Positions 36,848 to 46,412 of a stretch of DNA of 64,000 nucleotides are shown piece by piece. Position numbers and translations under genes: made by a program. Source of the stretch: Psychrobacter sp. PG1 (GTDB taxonomy: Bacteria; Pseudomonadota; Gammaproteobacteria; Pseudomonadales; Moraxellaceae); NCBI RefSeq assembly GCF_014897815.1, contig NZ_JABUZG010000039.1, positions 1 through 64,000 on the forward strand, in the 5' to 3' direction. Below the pieces are notes generated by a model. It saw nothing but the letters and a program-made list of their open reading frames with translations. It had not been told where the DNA came from and made no database searches. The stretch's first letter is position 1. Each line of letters opens with the position of its first letter.

Positions 36848-38030
36848 TATTGATTTGTTGCCTCAGCCTTTACGTAGTGATGAAAAAGGCCAAAAGCGCT
36901 GTTGTTTGCTGCAACAGACAACAGCTAACGGGCAAATGATTGAGAAGGTATTGTGGTTTGTATATCCAGCGAACTTGCCAATGCCAGAAGACGATGATTG
37001 TGATGCTTATTTACTGGCCACATTGTTGCCCGCGATGCAGATGCGAGCAGCCATTCATGTGCATGGTAGCGTGTCGCATGAGCTATTAGCCAACCTGACA
37101 GAGCTACAGTATGTTTGGAATAAGTGGTTACCAGAGCGTTATTTTTTGATTGATATACAAGTTGATCGTATTAGAGAGAGCGACGTACAAGTAGATGGTG
37201 CGATTGCTGCATTTTCTGGTGGCGTTGATGCTCAGTTTACCGCTTATCGTCATGCGACAGGCAGAGCAGGATACGCCACACGAAATACTAAAGCAGGGGT
37301 TTTTGTGCATGGTTTTGATATACCTTTAGAGGATACAAAAGGCTTTGCCAGTGCAGCAAAAATAGCGACAAAAGTACTTGCAGATATCAATATCGAGCTA
37401 TTGCCAGTTGAGACAAATATTCGAGGACTTTGGGACATCAACTGGGAAGACTATCATGCTGCTGCTATTGCCTCAGTATTATGCGGCTTGAAACGATATG
37501 CAGGAATTGGGCTCATTGGTAGTGGTGATTCTTATGATGTATTAATTAGTCCTTGGGGCTCACACCCAATCACTGACCCGCTGCTAAGTTCTGGCGACTT
37601 TAGACTCATTCATGATGGTGCAGGCTTTAGTCGTTCAGAGAAGATTCAAGCGCTTGCAGCATGGCCATTGGGTATAGAGAATTTACGTGTCTGTTGGGCT
37701 GGAGATAAGCATGATAGTAACTGCGGTCGCTGTGAGAAATGTGTTAGGACGCGTCTCAACTTTTTGGTTGCAGGTATAGATAACCCTCAATGTTTTAGCG
37801 AGCCCATGGACTCATCACTTTTTAAATCAATGGCTCTAAAGGGCAGGGCTGTCAGCATAGATTGGAAGTTAATTCGTCATGAGATGATTAAAACGGGTAG
37901 AGGTCTTGAATGGCTGCCATACATTGAAAAAGCACTCAAACGTAAACCGCCTCCTAACTTGAATAGATTGTTTCCTGTTGGCTCAAGGCGTCGTATGTGG
38001 GTTAAGAAGCTGTTAATGAGAAACGAATAA
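36840..38030 (+). CDS. QueC-like PP-loop protein of the polysaccharide locus
   Basis: 396 residues, no named function known to me. FSGGVDA at 125-131 is a PP-loop (ATP pyrophosphatase) motif, with Ala in place of the usual Ser. Cys285, then CGRCEKC (Cys295, Cys298, Cys301) followed by VRTRLNFLVAGI, has the spacing of the zinc site of QueC/ExsB-type proteins. The middle (LIGSGDSYDVLISPWGSHP) also fits an N-type ATPase. The first 110 residues are not recognised. It is coupled by an 8-base overlap to a GT2 gene and lies 13 bases before a pyruvyl transferase. QueC itself makes preQ0; here a sugar- or lipid-modifying ligation or amidation reaction is possible but only inferred. Confidence 0.65.
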   Translation: MLNIDLLPQPLRSDEKGQKRCCLLQQTTANGQMIEKVLWFVYPANLPMPEDDDCDAYLLATLLPAMQMRAAIHVHGSVSHELLANLTELQYVWNKWLPERYFLIDIQVDRIRESDVQVDGAIAAFSGGVDAQFTAYRHATGRAGYATRNTKAGVFVHGFDIPLEDTKGFASAAKIATKVLADINIELLPVETNIRGLWDINWEDYHAAAIASVLCGLKRYAGIGLIGSGDSYDVLISPWGSHPITDPLLSSGDFRLIHDGAGFSRSEKIQALAAWPLGIENLRVCWAGDKHDSNCGRCEKCVRTRLNFLVAGIDNPQCFSEPMDSSLFKSMALKGRAVSIDWKLIRHEMIKTGRGLEWLPYIEKALKRKPPPNLNRLFPVGSRRRMWVKKLLMRNE

Positions 38031-38043
38031 GGGAGCATTAAAA

Positions 38044-39126
38044 ATGAATATTGCTGCTATAAAAAAGCTCATTCCGCTCAGATTAAAAAAACACTTGGCC
38101 GCTTATATGGGGGCGAGAGGTTTACCGTTACCAACTGGTAAACGGTGCTTTATTTTTCTTGCCGCCGACTATGGCAATATTGGTGATATTGCTATTTCTC
38201 ACGCGCAAAAGCAGTATTTGCAACGTGTGCTGACGGATTATGATGTTGTTAGTGTGGCTATCAGTCAAACCAGATTCGTGCTCAATTCCATTAAACAGCA
38301 AATAAAAGAGACGGATATCGTTACTATCATTGGCGGCGGTAATATGGGTGGCACGTATCCTGATATTGAGGAGCTGCGCCAATTAGTCATCAAGTCATTT
38401 CCTGCCAATCGAATCGTTTGTTTTCCTCAGACACTAGATTGGAATGATTCTATTCAATCTAAACGTGCCTTGCAGCGTATTGTGAAAGTTTACGCCAATC
38501 ATCCAGATATACATGTTTTTGCCAGAGAGTCGATAACAGCGGCAAAACTCATCGAGCTTTTTGCTGAGTACAGTAATGTGCATATTGGTCTCGTACCAGA
38601 TATTGTGATGAGCGCTAATGCCACAGTGCTGGGTACGACAGATTGCTTAGCGCCTTCAGGTATTTTGCGCTGCTTACGAGATGACAAAGAAGCCGCATTA
38701 TCAGCTGAGCAATACGCCATGATAGACAAAGCCTTAGCAGATACTGGCTATCAGATTGAAAAGACCGATACACATGCTGGTGGTTCGCAACTCGATGAGG
38801 CACATTGCACAAAATTACTGACTGACAAGCTTAGTCAGTTTCGTGCTGCAAAATTGGTCGTGACTGACCGGCTGCACGGCATGATTTTATGTTTGCTATC
38901 GGGTATGCCGTGCTTGGTACTTCCGAACTCCAATCATAAGATAAGACAGACGCAGTTGGACTGGTTAGGCGGTCATCCAAGGCTGGTGTTTTTAGAGTTG
39001 GATGAGATTGCTGATATTGCAACATTCATCGATAGCCTTCTGTCCCTGCCTCACGGTACGATGGATGAGTCGCCAGTTGATATATCTGAGTATGATGACC
39101 TAAAAAAAGCGCTAGTAGCGATATGA
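38044..39126 (+). CDS. Polysaccharide pyruvyl transferase family protein
   Basis: 360 residues. The family layout is seen: NIGDIAISHAQKQYL at the N-terminus, IIGGGNMGGTYPD, RIVCFPQTLDW, VFARES, and the C-terminal TDRLHGMILCLLSGMPCLVL with NSNHKIRQT. These enzymes (CsaB, WcaK, GumL, EpsI/EpsO relatives) transfer pyruvate from PEP to a sugar as a ketal, adding negative charge to the polymer. It overlaps the next GT2 gene by ATGA. Together with the preceding PP-loop protein it may decorate the repeat unit. The acceptor sugar is unknown. Confidence 0.85.
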   Translation: MNIAAIKKLIPLRLKKHLAAYMGARGLPLPTGKRCFIFLAADYGNIGDIAISHAQKQYLQRVLTDYDVVSVAISQTRFVLNSIKQQIKETDIVTIIGGGNMGGTYPDIEELRQLVIKSFPANRIVCFPQTLDWNDSIQSKRALQRIVKVYANHPDIHVFARESITAAKLIELFAEYSNVHIGLVPDIVMSANATVLGTTDCLAPSGILRCLRDDKEAALSAEQYAMIDKALADTGYQIEKTDTHAGGSQLDEAHCTKLLTDKLSQFRAAKLVVTDRLHGMILCLLSGMPCLVLPNSNHKIRQTQLDWLGGHPRLVFLELDEIADIATFIDSLLSLPHGTMDESPVDISEYDDLKKALVAI

Positions 39127-40136
39127 CGACTATCGAAACGCCATTAGTGAGTGTCATCGTACCAGTGTATAACGTTGCGTCATATATCGATGCTTGCTTG
39201 GCATCCATTAAGCAGCAGACTTATCAGAATATTGAAATTATCGTTGTAGAAGATTGCTCCACTGATGATTCAAAACAAGCACTTGCGTCACATCTCATAG
39301 ATGAGCGCATCAAAGTCATTCAGCATCATGAAAACAGCGGTCTTTCTGCGGCTCGTAATACTGGTATCAAGTCTGCGATAGGCAAATACATAATGTTCGT
39401 TGATTCTGATGACATTATAGACACTCGCTTGGTGGCAGCGTGTGTGGATTGTGCGCTCACCACGAATGCAGAGGTTGTAACATATGGCTTTACACCGTTC
39501 AAAGAGGGCATTACAGAGACAGATCTACCGTATCCGGCTAGCAATTTAGCATTCGAGGCAACCAAAATAGACGGCTTATATTTTAGCTTACCGCATTTTG
39601 CATGGCTCAAATTTATTAAATCTAGCGCAGTGCGGTCTGCCTCGTTACAGTTCCCAGTGGGTCTGTACTACGAAGACTGGCCTTTTCATTGGCATCTTGG
39701 CTTAGCTACTAATATTAAGTATCACCTGCCCATTGATTTTTATCTATACAGACAGCGTGGCACGTCGATCACAGGGTCAACAGATAAAAAACTATTAGAC
39801 CTTTTCGTTATCCACGCAGAAGTCATCAGTTTAGTAGAGGAATATCAAGCGGATGAGGCTAAAAAAACACTCGCCAATAAAATTAAACAAAGTCATTGGA
39901 GTATCCTTACTCGTATAGATAATGACTATTTAGCAGCTGCATTGGCACAAGCTAAAAAAGCAGATAAAACGTTACGACTAAAAGGTTATAACAGCGATTT
40001 GACCGTAAGAAATATGATGATTAGTAATATCGTACGTATGCCGACTCAAGTTGCCTTGCTGATGTTACAGGTGCTTCGTCAAGCGCTAGACAAAAGAGCA
40101 AAGGTTAAAGGTCAAGGGATGACAGATTCAGAATAG
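39123..40136 (+). CDS. Family 2 glycosyltransferase
   Basis: GT2 enzyme of 337 residues: VSVIVPVYNVASYIDACLAS, IEIIVVEDCSTDDS, NSGLSAARNTGIK and the metal site FVDSDDIID. It overlaps the pyruvyl transferase gene by 4 bases, so it is translated with it. The C-terminus contains a hydrophobic/amphipathic stretch (TQVALLMLQVLRQAL). Adds one sugar of the repeat unit; specificity unknown. Confidence 0.87.
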   Translation: MTTIETPLVSVIVPVYNVASYIDACLASIKQQTYQNIEIIVVEDCSTDDSKQALASHLIDERIKVIQHHENSGLSAARNTGIKSAIGKYIMFVDSDDIIDTRLVAACVDCALTTNAEVVTYGFTPFKEGITETDLPYPASNLAFEATKIDGLYFSLPHFAWLKFIKSSAVRSASLQFPVGLYYEDWPFHWHLGLATNIKYHLPIDFYLYRQRGTSITGSTDKKLLDLFVIHAEVISLVEEYQADEAKKTLANKIKQSHWSILTRIDNDYLAAALAQAKKADKTLRLKGYNSDLTVRNMMISNIVRMPTQVALLMLQVLRQALDKRAKVKGQGMTDSE

Positions 40137-40182
40137 TTTTGAAAAATACGTTTGGTTTTATGGCTTCTTAATAGGTAAAGAG

Positions 40183-41277
40183 ATGACTATTCAGAGAGTG
40201 CTGCACATCGTGGGAAAAATGGATCGGGCTGGGGCAGAGACCATGCTTATGAATCTATATCGTCATATAGATCATAGCCAGATTCAGTTTGATTTTATCA
40301 CTTTTACTGCCGAGGTCGGTGACTATGATGCTGAGATAATAGCGCTGGGCGGTAGGATTATACCGATTTTAGCGGATCATTCATTAGCGCGTATGTGGAA
40401 GCTTAAAAACTACCTTAAACAACATCCTGACTATCAAATCATTCATGCTCATATGCTATTAAACAATGCTTTTCATCTGCTGGCTGCCAAAAGTGCTGGC
40501 GTGCCGCATCGCATTTCACATTCTCATAGTACCAGTAATGGTAAAACCAATATTGTTAAAAAAATATATGAACAATGGGCGTTCATTACCAATCGTAAAT
40601 TGGCCACGGATAAAATGAGTTGCGGTGAACAAGCGGCAAATTACCTATTTGGCAGCATAAAAGACGTGTGGCTACTGCCCAATGCTGTTGATATACAGCA
40701 GATGATGACAGTCGCTAACCAATCAAGACAGTATATCGACCAAGAATTTGACAATGAGGGGCTAAAAATCATCCAAGTTGGTCGTCTAAATGAGGTTAAA
40801 AACCATCAGTTTTCTTTAGAGATCGCTGAGCAGTTAAAAAAACGTCAAATCGCTTTTACCTTATACATTGTTGGACAAGGTTCATTGGATATGAGGCTCA
40901 GGCAACAAGTAGCAGATAAGTCACTCCTAGATACGGTCAAGTTTTTGGGGATGCGTACGGATATCACAGAATTAATGGCCAGCGCCGACTATATGATTAT
41001 GCCTTCGTTGCACGAGGGTTTCCCTGTCGTCTTGGTCGAGAGCCAAACAGTTGGGTTAAAGGCGTTAGTTTCTGACCAAGTATCACCTGAAGTAGATTTA
41101 GGACTTGGATTAGTACAGTTTTTACCGATTCACTCAGCCAAGGATTGGGTTGATTGCTTATTAGCGTCTAAACAGCCAAAGCCCAATGAAAAAGACATAA
41201 CCGCAGCGCTGAATTTATATGGATTTAGTGCTGCTACCAACGCGCAAACACTAATGCAAAAGTACTTGAGTATGTGA
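40183..41277 (+). CDS. Family 4 glycosyltransferase (GT-B)
   Basis: 364 residues, EpsF/CapM-like. N-terminal GT4 domain (VLHIVGKMDRAGAETMLMN, HAHMLLNNAFHLLAAKSAGV, ISHSHST) and C-terminal Rossmann domain with IQVGRLNEVKNHQFSLEIAE, LYIVGQGSL, and the nucleotide-sugar loop PSLHEGFPVVLVESQ. A retaining transferase acting on the lipid-linked intermediate at the inner face of the membrane. Located 46 bases after the GT2 gene and followed by a 187-base gap before the polymerase. Confidence 0.87.
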   Translation: MTIQRVLHIVGKMDRAGAETMLMNLYRHIDHSQIQFDFITFTAEVGDYDAEIIALGGRIIPILADHSLARMWKLKNYLKQHPDYQIIHAHMLLNNAFHLLAAKSAGVPHRISHSHSTSNGKTNIVKKIYEQWAFITNRKLATDKMSCGEQAANYLFGSIKDVWLLPNAVDIQQMMTVANQSRQYIDQEFDNEGLKIIQVGRLNEVKNHQFSLEIAEQLKKRQIAFTLYIVGQGSLDMRLRQQVADKSLLDTVKFLGMRTDITELMASADYMIMPSLHEGFPVVLVESQTVGLKALVSDQVSPEVDLGLGLVQFLPIHSAKDWVDCLLASKQPKPNEKDITAALNLYGFSAATNAQTLMQKYLSM

Positions 41278-41464
41278 CAGAGTAGTTGCTTCTTATTTAT
41301 AGTTGTTTCAAGGTAGTTTGGACGGAATGAGAAAAAAATCGAGGTGGATAGGAAGGCTATAGTTATATAGGTATTGGACGGTACAAAAGATACTAGACGG
41401 TGTAAACCTGCCACCATATCCGATTTATATAAGATTGACGACATCTACTTTTATAGAGGGTTAA

Positions 41465-42505
41465 ATGCTTCCATATCTGCTGGTTCTTAGCCTTGTTGTT
41501 TTTTGGGTCGTACTGGAGAAAAAATCTCTCAATCGTACGTCTTTTTGGCTGCCGCTAATTATATTGACATTGTTTGCAGGTCTTCGTAGCTACCGAGTCG
41601 GTACGGATACAGGAAACTATACGAGAAATTTCAACAGTCAATTGAATGCCGAGTACTTTAGGTTCAATGAAGATATTGAGTTTGGTTATCAGTTATTAGA
41701 GTATGCGTTATTACGTATGACCACTCATTATTTTTGGCTGCTTGTTATTACCAGTTTAATTATTGTCTATTGCTATCTTAGAGTGATTAAAAAATACAGC
41801 GTAAATTATTGGTTCTCCGTATTTTTATTTATTACGCTGGGCGTTTATACTTTTTCTTTTAATGGACTGCGTCAAGGATTGGCAATGGCGATCTTTACCT
41901 TGGCCATTCCTTATCTGTTAGAAAAACGATTTATTTCATACCTGCTGATTTGTGCAATTGCTTCATTGTTCCATGTAACCGCGTTATTTATGATTCCATT
42001 TTATTTTATCGTCAATTTAAGAATAAAACCCTTATATAAGATTTTGGCAACATTCTTAGGATCGCTATTAGTAAGTGGGGTATTGGTCGCTTATATTTCT
42101 TCTACTAACGATAGATATGAGGGCTATGCGAAAGCATCCGATGAAGCAGGCGGGTTTTTAACGCTTGGTTTTTACACGGCTATCATGATTTTAATTATCT
42201 TGGTCAGTTATCTGTATAAAATTAAAGACAAAGATTTTCAAAAACTCATAACGTTTTATGCATCAGGCGTGGTTTTTATCATACCGTTAGCGATGTTGGG
42301 TACCAGTCCTTCAGGTCCTCAAAGGCTGCTTGCGTATTTTACATGGACATTGGTTTTGATACTGCCTATGATTTTAAAAAGAATTAATAATATTTATTTA
42401 TATATAGCGAGTATCGTTATTTTTCTCATGTATTTTGTCTTGACGACATCGAGATTTAGTAACTTGAGTCCGTATATTATCAATCCGATATTTGAGGTTT
42501 TCTAA
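41465..42505 (+). CDS. EpsG/Wzy-family polysaccharide polymerase
   Basis: 346 residues with 10 or more hydrophobic segments. The EpsG-family motif FAGLRSYRVGTDTGNY near residues 36-53 and FNGLRQGLAMAIF near 133-145 identify it. Expected to polymerise flipped repeat units in the periplasm, the Wzy step. AGAGGG lies 4 bases before the ATG. Its TAA overlaps the ATG of the next gene (TAATG). The gene and the one after it are more AT-rich than the wza-wzc part, as is common in serotype-specific cores. Confidence 0.85.
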   Translation: MLPYLLVLSLVVFWVVLEKKSLNRTSFWLPLIILTLFAGLRSYRVGTDTGNYTRNFNSQLNAEYFRFNEDIEFGYQLLEYALLRMTTHYFWLLVITSLIIVYCYLRVIKKYSVNYWFSVFLFITLGVYTFSFNGLRQGLAMAIFTLAIPYLLEKRFISYLLICAIASLFHVTALFMIPFYFIVNLRIKPLYKILATFLGSLLVSGVLVAYISSTNDRYEGYAKASDEAGGFLTLGFYTAIMILIILVSYLYKIKDKDFQKLITFYASGVVFIIPLAMLGTSPSGPQRLLAYFTWTLVLILPMILKRINNIYLYIASIVIFLMYFVLTTSRFSNLSPYIINPIFEVF

Positions 42506-43368
42506 TGAAAAATCAGACATATATATCTATTGGTATTCCCATTTATAATGCTGAAGCGTACTTAGAAGACGCTATCAAATCTATATTGGCTCAAACGCAT
42601 GAGTTATGGGAGCTTATATTAATTGATGATGGCTCTACTGATGCGTCATTGGCCATCGCCAAGCGTTTTGAAGAGGCTGATCATAGAATAAGGGTCATTG
42701 CTGATGGCATAAATAAAAAACTGCCTGCTCGATTAAATCAGCTTATTGAAGAAGCTAATTATGATTATATAGCGCGCATGGATGCCGATGATCTCATTCA
42801 TCCAGATAGACTAGCGATTCAATTAAGTTTTTTAGAAAAAAATCCAAATTATGATTTGGTTTCTACAGGTGTCGTGTCTATTGATAATTTTAATAAAGTT
42901 TATGGTTGTCGTCATGTCGATGAAATTTACACGGAATTTAAAGAAATAGCCGCGGCTTATCCTATTGTACATGCTGCTGTTTTGGCAAAAAAGAGTTGGT
43001 ATGAACGAAATAAATATAATGAAAATTATCCAAGGTCTGAAGATTATGATTTGTGGTGTAGAGCTATCTCAAATCAAGATTTAAATTTAGCGGTATTGCC
43101 CGATTTACTATACTATTATAGAGAAGCAGGGAATTTATCATTATCTAAAATAACCAGATCCTATAAAGACAGTTTTAAAACGTACTGTGAATATAAGGGA
43201 AACAGTTATTTAGGTTCTTTGAAATTATCAGCAAAACTGACAACAGTCACTTTTTTAGATTCGATAGGATTATTACAAAAAATAGCCAATAAAAGAAATA
43301 AATTAACAATATCTGATACGCTAAGAAATCATCATCAGTCAGTGGTAAATGGTATTTGTGCTAAATAA
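42505..43368 (+). CDS. Family 2 glycosyltransferase
   Basis: 287 residues, GT2: ISIGIPIYNAEAYLEDAIKS, LILIDDGSTDASL, and the metal-binding ARMDADDLIHPDRL. ERNKYNENYPRSEDYDLWCR holds the acceptor-side ED motif. It starts in the stop codon of the polymerase gene, so translation is coupled. AT-rich, with many Asn and Lys codons, suggesting transferred core genes. Sugar specificity unknown. Confidence 0.88.
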   Translation: MKNQTYISIGIPIYNAEAYLEDAIKSILAQTHELWELILIDDGSTDASLAIAKRFEEADHRIRVIADGINKKLPARLNQLIEEANYDYIARMDADDLIHPDRLAIQLSFLEKNPNYDLVSTGVVSIDNFNKVYGCRHVDEIYTEFKEIAAAYPIVHAAVLAKKSWYERNKYNENYPRSEDYDLWCRAISNQDLNLAVLPDLLYYYREAGNLSLSKITRSYKDSFKTYCEYKGNSYLGSLKLSAKLTTVTFLDSIGLLQKIANKRNKLTISDTLRNHHQSVVNGICAK

Positions 43369-43424
43369 TATTATTTATAAAATGTCACTGATAAAATAAT
43401 ATAAAAAAATATTGAGGTGCTGAA

Positions 43425-44594
43425 ATGACATTAAAGATATGCTTTCTAATGACAGATGCGGTGTCATTTAATGTGCTATATCGCGATCAGCTTGAATACA
43501 TTAGAGACCATGCGGATGTTGATATCACCTTAATCTGCGGTGGCGATAAACAGCAGTTAGATATTTTACGTGAGCGCAAAATAGGCAAGGTAATTAATTT
43601 AAATTTTCAGCGTAAGCCTTCTTTGCTTAAAGATACTCAGTCACTCGCGCTTTTAACCCGTTATATGCTATCGAATCGTTTTGATGTGGTGGTTTATTTA
43701 ACGCCTAAAGCCTTGTTGTTAGGGAGTATCGCAAGTGCTGTTACATTGCAAAAGAGACGAATTGCTTTTAGCGTGGGTAGAGCCTATGAGAATTTTTCAG
43801 GTTTAAAAAAGAGGGTGTTTCAGGGTCTGGATATATTAAGTTTTGGCTTATCTCACGAGGTTTTATTTGTTTCTGAATCTTTGCTCAGCGTATGCTTAGC
43901 AGAAAATATCCTCAAAAAAAGCAAGGCAACTGTCATTGATAATGGCTCATTTAACGGCATCGATACTGATTTGCTGCAACCTATGGCTCAGCTAGAAAAA
44001 GAGGTATTAAGAAAGAAGTACAAGATACCTGAAAATACCTTTGTGATTTGCGTGGTAGGACGAGTTTGTGATGATAAAGGCTTCAAAGATATTGAGTATA
44101 TATCCGAAAAACTAAGAGCAGAAAACGTCTACTTTATGTTCATAGGAGACTGTGAAGACGACGTAGGAAAAGTAGTCGTTGAGAAAGTTGTCAAAGATAA
44201 TAGAGGTGTGTATATACCAGCCAATCCAAATGTACACGAGATTTTTCAGTGTGCTGATTTACATTTGTTTTTGAGCTATCGTGAAGGGTTTGGCAGTGTC
44301 GCTATTGAAGCAGCAAGTTGCGCCGTTCCAACCTTTGCCTATGATGTCGTTGGTGTAAAGGATAGTGTCAAAGAAGGTATCAGTGGTCGAAAATTCAATT
44401 TTAAGGATATGTCGTCTGTCGCCGAAGCGATCAGTGCTGCTGCTACTGATAAGGAATTTGAAAAGAGATATCCTGAGGCAAGAGACTGGGCCATTGCAAA
44501 TTTTGAACGCAAGCAATTGTGGCAAAGTTATTTAAGTTTTTATTTACGTAATAGGGATGACCGCGTAAACGACAAAAGGCGGGCTGAAAAATGA
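43425..44594 (+). CDS. Family 4 glycosyltransferase (PglA/CapM-like)
   Basis: 389 residues. GT-B fold: KICFLMTDAVSFNVLYRDQL at the start, then the C-terminal domain with VVGRVCDDKGFKDIEYI, YFMFIGDCEDD and SYREGFGSVAIEAASCAVP. The tight link to a PglC-type initiating transferase (4-base ATGA overlap) suggests it adds the second sugar on the undecaprenyl-linked HexNAc, as PglA does in Campylobacter; that is inference from context. Confidence 0.85.
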   Translation: MTLKICFLMTDAVSFNVLYRDQLEYIRDHADVDITLICGGDKQQLDILRERKIGKVINLNFQRKPSLLKDTQSLALLTRYMLSNRFDVVVYLTPKALLLGSIASAVTLQKRRIAFSVGRAYENFSGLKKRVFQGLDILSFGLSHEVLFVSESLLSVCLAENILKKSKATVIDNGSFNGIDTDLLQPMAQLEKEVLRKKYKIPENTFVICVVGRVCDDKGFKDIEYISEKLRAENVYFMFIGDCEDDVGKVVVEKVVKDNRGVYIPANPNVHEIFQCADLHLFLSYREGFGSVAIEAASCAVPTFAYDVVGVKDSVKEGISGRKFNFKDMSSVAEAISAAATDKEFEKRYPEARDWAIANFERKQLWQSYLSFYLRNRDDRVNDKRRAEK

Positions 44595-45202
44595 TAAAGC
44601 GACTATTTGACATCACGGCGGCCACGGCGGCCTTGGTAATATTATCTCCTGTTTATGCTATTACGGCTTATAAAGTCAAAAAAAACTTAGGATCACCAGT
44701 GATATTTAAACAAACTCGCCCTGGTCTAAATGGCAAGCCGTTTGAGATGATTAAGTTTCGCTCGATGAAAGATGCGATCGATGCAGAGGGTAATCCTTTA
44801 GAGGATGATGAGCGTTTGACGGCATTTGGTAAGACCTTGCGTAATAGCAGTCTCGATGAGCTGCCTGAACTATGGAATGTGATTAAAGGCGATATGAGTT
44901 TGGTGGGGCCGCGACCATTATTGATGGAATATCTGCCGCTATATAATGATGAGCAAGCGCGTCGCCACCGTGTACGTCCGGGTATTACGGGATACGCACA
45001 AGTTAATGGTCGCAATACGATTGGTTGGCATGAAAAATTTACGCTCGATACATGGTATGTCGATCATCAGTCATTATGGTTAGACATTATGATCTTGGTT
45101 AAAACAGTAAAAAAAGTCATTATCAAAGATGGCATTAGTGCTGATGGTGAAGCGACCATGAGTAAATTCACAGGTAATAGCGTCGATAAAAACACGCTTT
45201 GA
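44591..45202 (+). CDS. PglC-type initiating sugar-phosphate transferase
   Basis: Monotopic phosphoglycosyl transferase of 203 residues, the short PglC form with a single N-terminal re-entrant helix (RLFDITAATAALVILSPVYA). The catalytic block is complete: FKQTRPGLNGKPFEMIKFRS, SLDELPELWNVIKGDMSLVG, PRPLLMEYLPLY, RHRVRPGITGYAQVNGRN. Transfers a sugar phosphate from UDP-sugar to undecaprenyl phosphate, starting each repeat unit. Placement between a PglA-like transferase and a PglE-like aminotransferase suggests the substrate is a 4-amino- or diacetamido-6-deoxy sugar. Confidence 0.92.
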   Translation: MIKRLFDITAATAALVILSPVYAITAYKVKKNLGSPVIFKQTRPGLNGKPFEMIKFRSMKDAIDAEGNPLEDDERLTAFGKTLRNSSLDELPELWNVIKGDMSLVGPRPLLMEYLPLYNDEQARRHRVRPGITGYAQVNGRNTIGWHEKFTLDTWYVDHQSLWLDIMILVKTVKKVIIKDGISADGEATMSKFTGNSVDKNTL

Positions 45203-45212
45203 TGAGGAACGC

Positions 45213-46412
45213 ATGCTAAATACTCCTTTTTCACCTTGGCCTAGTTTTACTCAGCAAGAAGCGGATGCGGTCAGTCAAGTATTGTTATCCAACAAGGTCA
45301 ATTATTGGACAGGGCAAGAATGCCGTCAGTTTGAAGAGGAATTCGCTGATTGGGCGGGTAGCAAATACGCGATTGCATTGGGTAACGGAACTTTGGCATT
45401 GGACGCGGCATTGCAGGCACTTGGTATAGGTGTGGGTGATGAAGTTATCGTGACGCCGCGTACTTTTATTGCCAGTATCTCCTCAGTGGTTAATGCAGGC
45501 GCGACGCCCATTTTTGCGGATGTTGATGAGTCCACAGGGAATATCACTCCAGAGTCGATAGCGGCGGTATTGACGGACAAAACCAAAGGCATCGTCTGTG
45601 TGCATTTGGCAGGTTGGCCCTGTGATATGGATGGCATCATGGCACTGGCAGATCGGCATAACTTATATGTCATTGAAGACTGCGCACAAGCTCATGGTGC
45701 ACGCTACAAAGGTCGTAGCGTTGGCAGTATCGGTCATATTGGCGCGTGGAGTTTTTGCCAAGATAAGATCATGACCACAGGCGGCGAGGGCGGTATGGTC
45801 ACCACTGATGACGAGCAACTATGGCGAAAAATGTGGGCGTATAAAGACCATGGCAAAAGCTATGCGGCGGTCTATGAGACCGAGCAGCAGCCCGGCTATA
45901 ATTGGCTACATGAGAGCTTTGGCACCAATTGGCGCATGACCGAGATTCAAGGCGTGATTGGGCGTATTCAATTGGCACATATGAGTGACTGGATAGCGAA
46001 GCGCAGTGCTAATGCTCAAGTGATATTAGAGGCATGTGCTAAATGGGAAGAAAAAGGCTATCTATCGGTGCCGACATTAGAGCAAGATTATCAGTTTCCA
46101 AACTCTACCCATGCCTATTATAAATTGTATGTTTATGTGCAACCAAATAACCTAGCTGAGGGCTGGACACGTGATCGCATCATTGAAGAAATAAATGCGC
46201 TAGGCGTGCCTTGCTATTCAGGGTCTGCCTCAGAGGTATATTTAGAAAAAGCATTCGATGATACAGGCTTGCGTCCAGAAAACAGACTGCCAATAGCAAA
46301 ACAATTGGGAGAGACCAGCTTAATGTTTTTGGTTCATCCTACCTTAACCACTGCCGAAATCGCGCAAACGGTAGATGCAATCGATCGCGTGTTTGTTTCA
46401 ATGATTCAGTAA
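45213..46412 (+). CDS. DegT/DnrJ/EryC1-family sugar aminotransferase (PglE-like)
   Basis: PLP-dependent aminotransferase of 399 residues. PLP lysine is Lys185 in SFCQDKIMTTGGEGG; the family motifs LGNGTLALDAALQALGIGVG, TFIASISSVVNAGATPIFAD and EDCAQAHGA are present. Likely converts the 4-keto sugar nucleotide made by the WbpM/PglF-type dehydratase to a 4-amino sugar, as PglE does. The acetyltransferase (PglD) that would complete diacetylbacillosamine is not in the locus. Last gene of the polysaccharide block. Confidence 0.9.
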   Translation: MLNTPFSPWPSFTQQEADAVSQVLLSNKVNYWTGQECRQFEEEFADWAGSKYAIALGNGTLALDAALQALGIGVGDEVIVTPRTFIASISSVVNAGATPIFADVDESTGNITPESIAAVLTDKTKGIVCVHLAGWPCDMDGIMALADRHNLYVIEDCAQAHGARYKGRSVGSIGHIGAWSFCQDKIMTTGGEGGMVTTDDEQLWRKMWAYKDHGKSYAAVYETEQQPGYNWLHESFGTNWRMTEIQGVIGRIQLAHMSDWIAKRSANAQVILEACAKWEEKGYLSVPTLEQDYQFPNSTHAYYKLYVYVQPNNLAEGWTRDRIIEEINALGVPCYSGSASEVYLEKAFDDTGLRPENRLPIAKQLGETSLMFLVHPTLTTAEIAQTVDAIDRVFVSMIQ

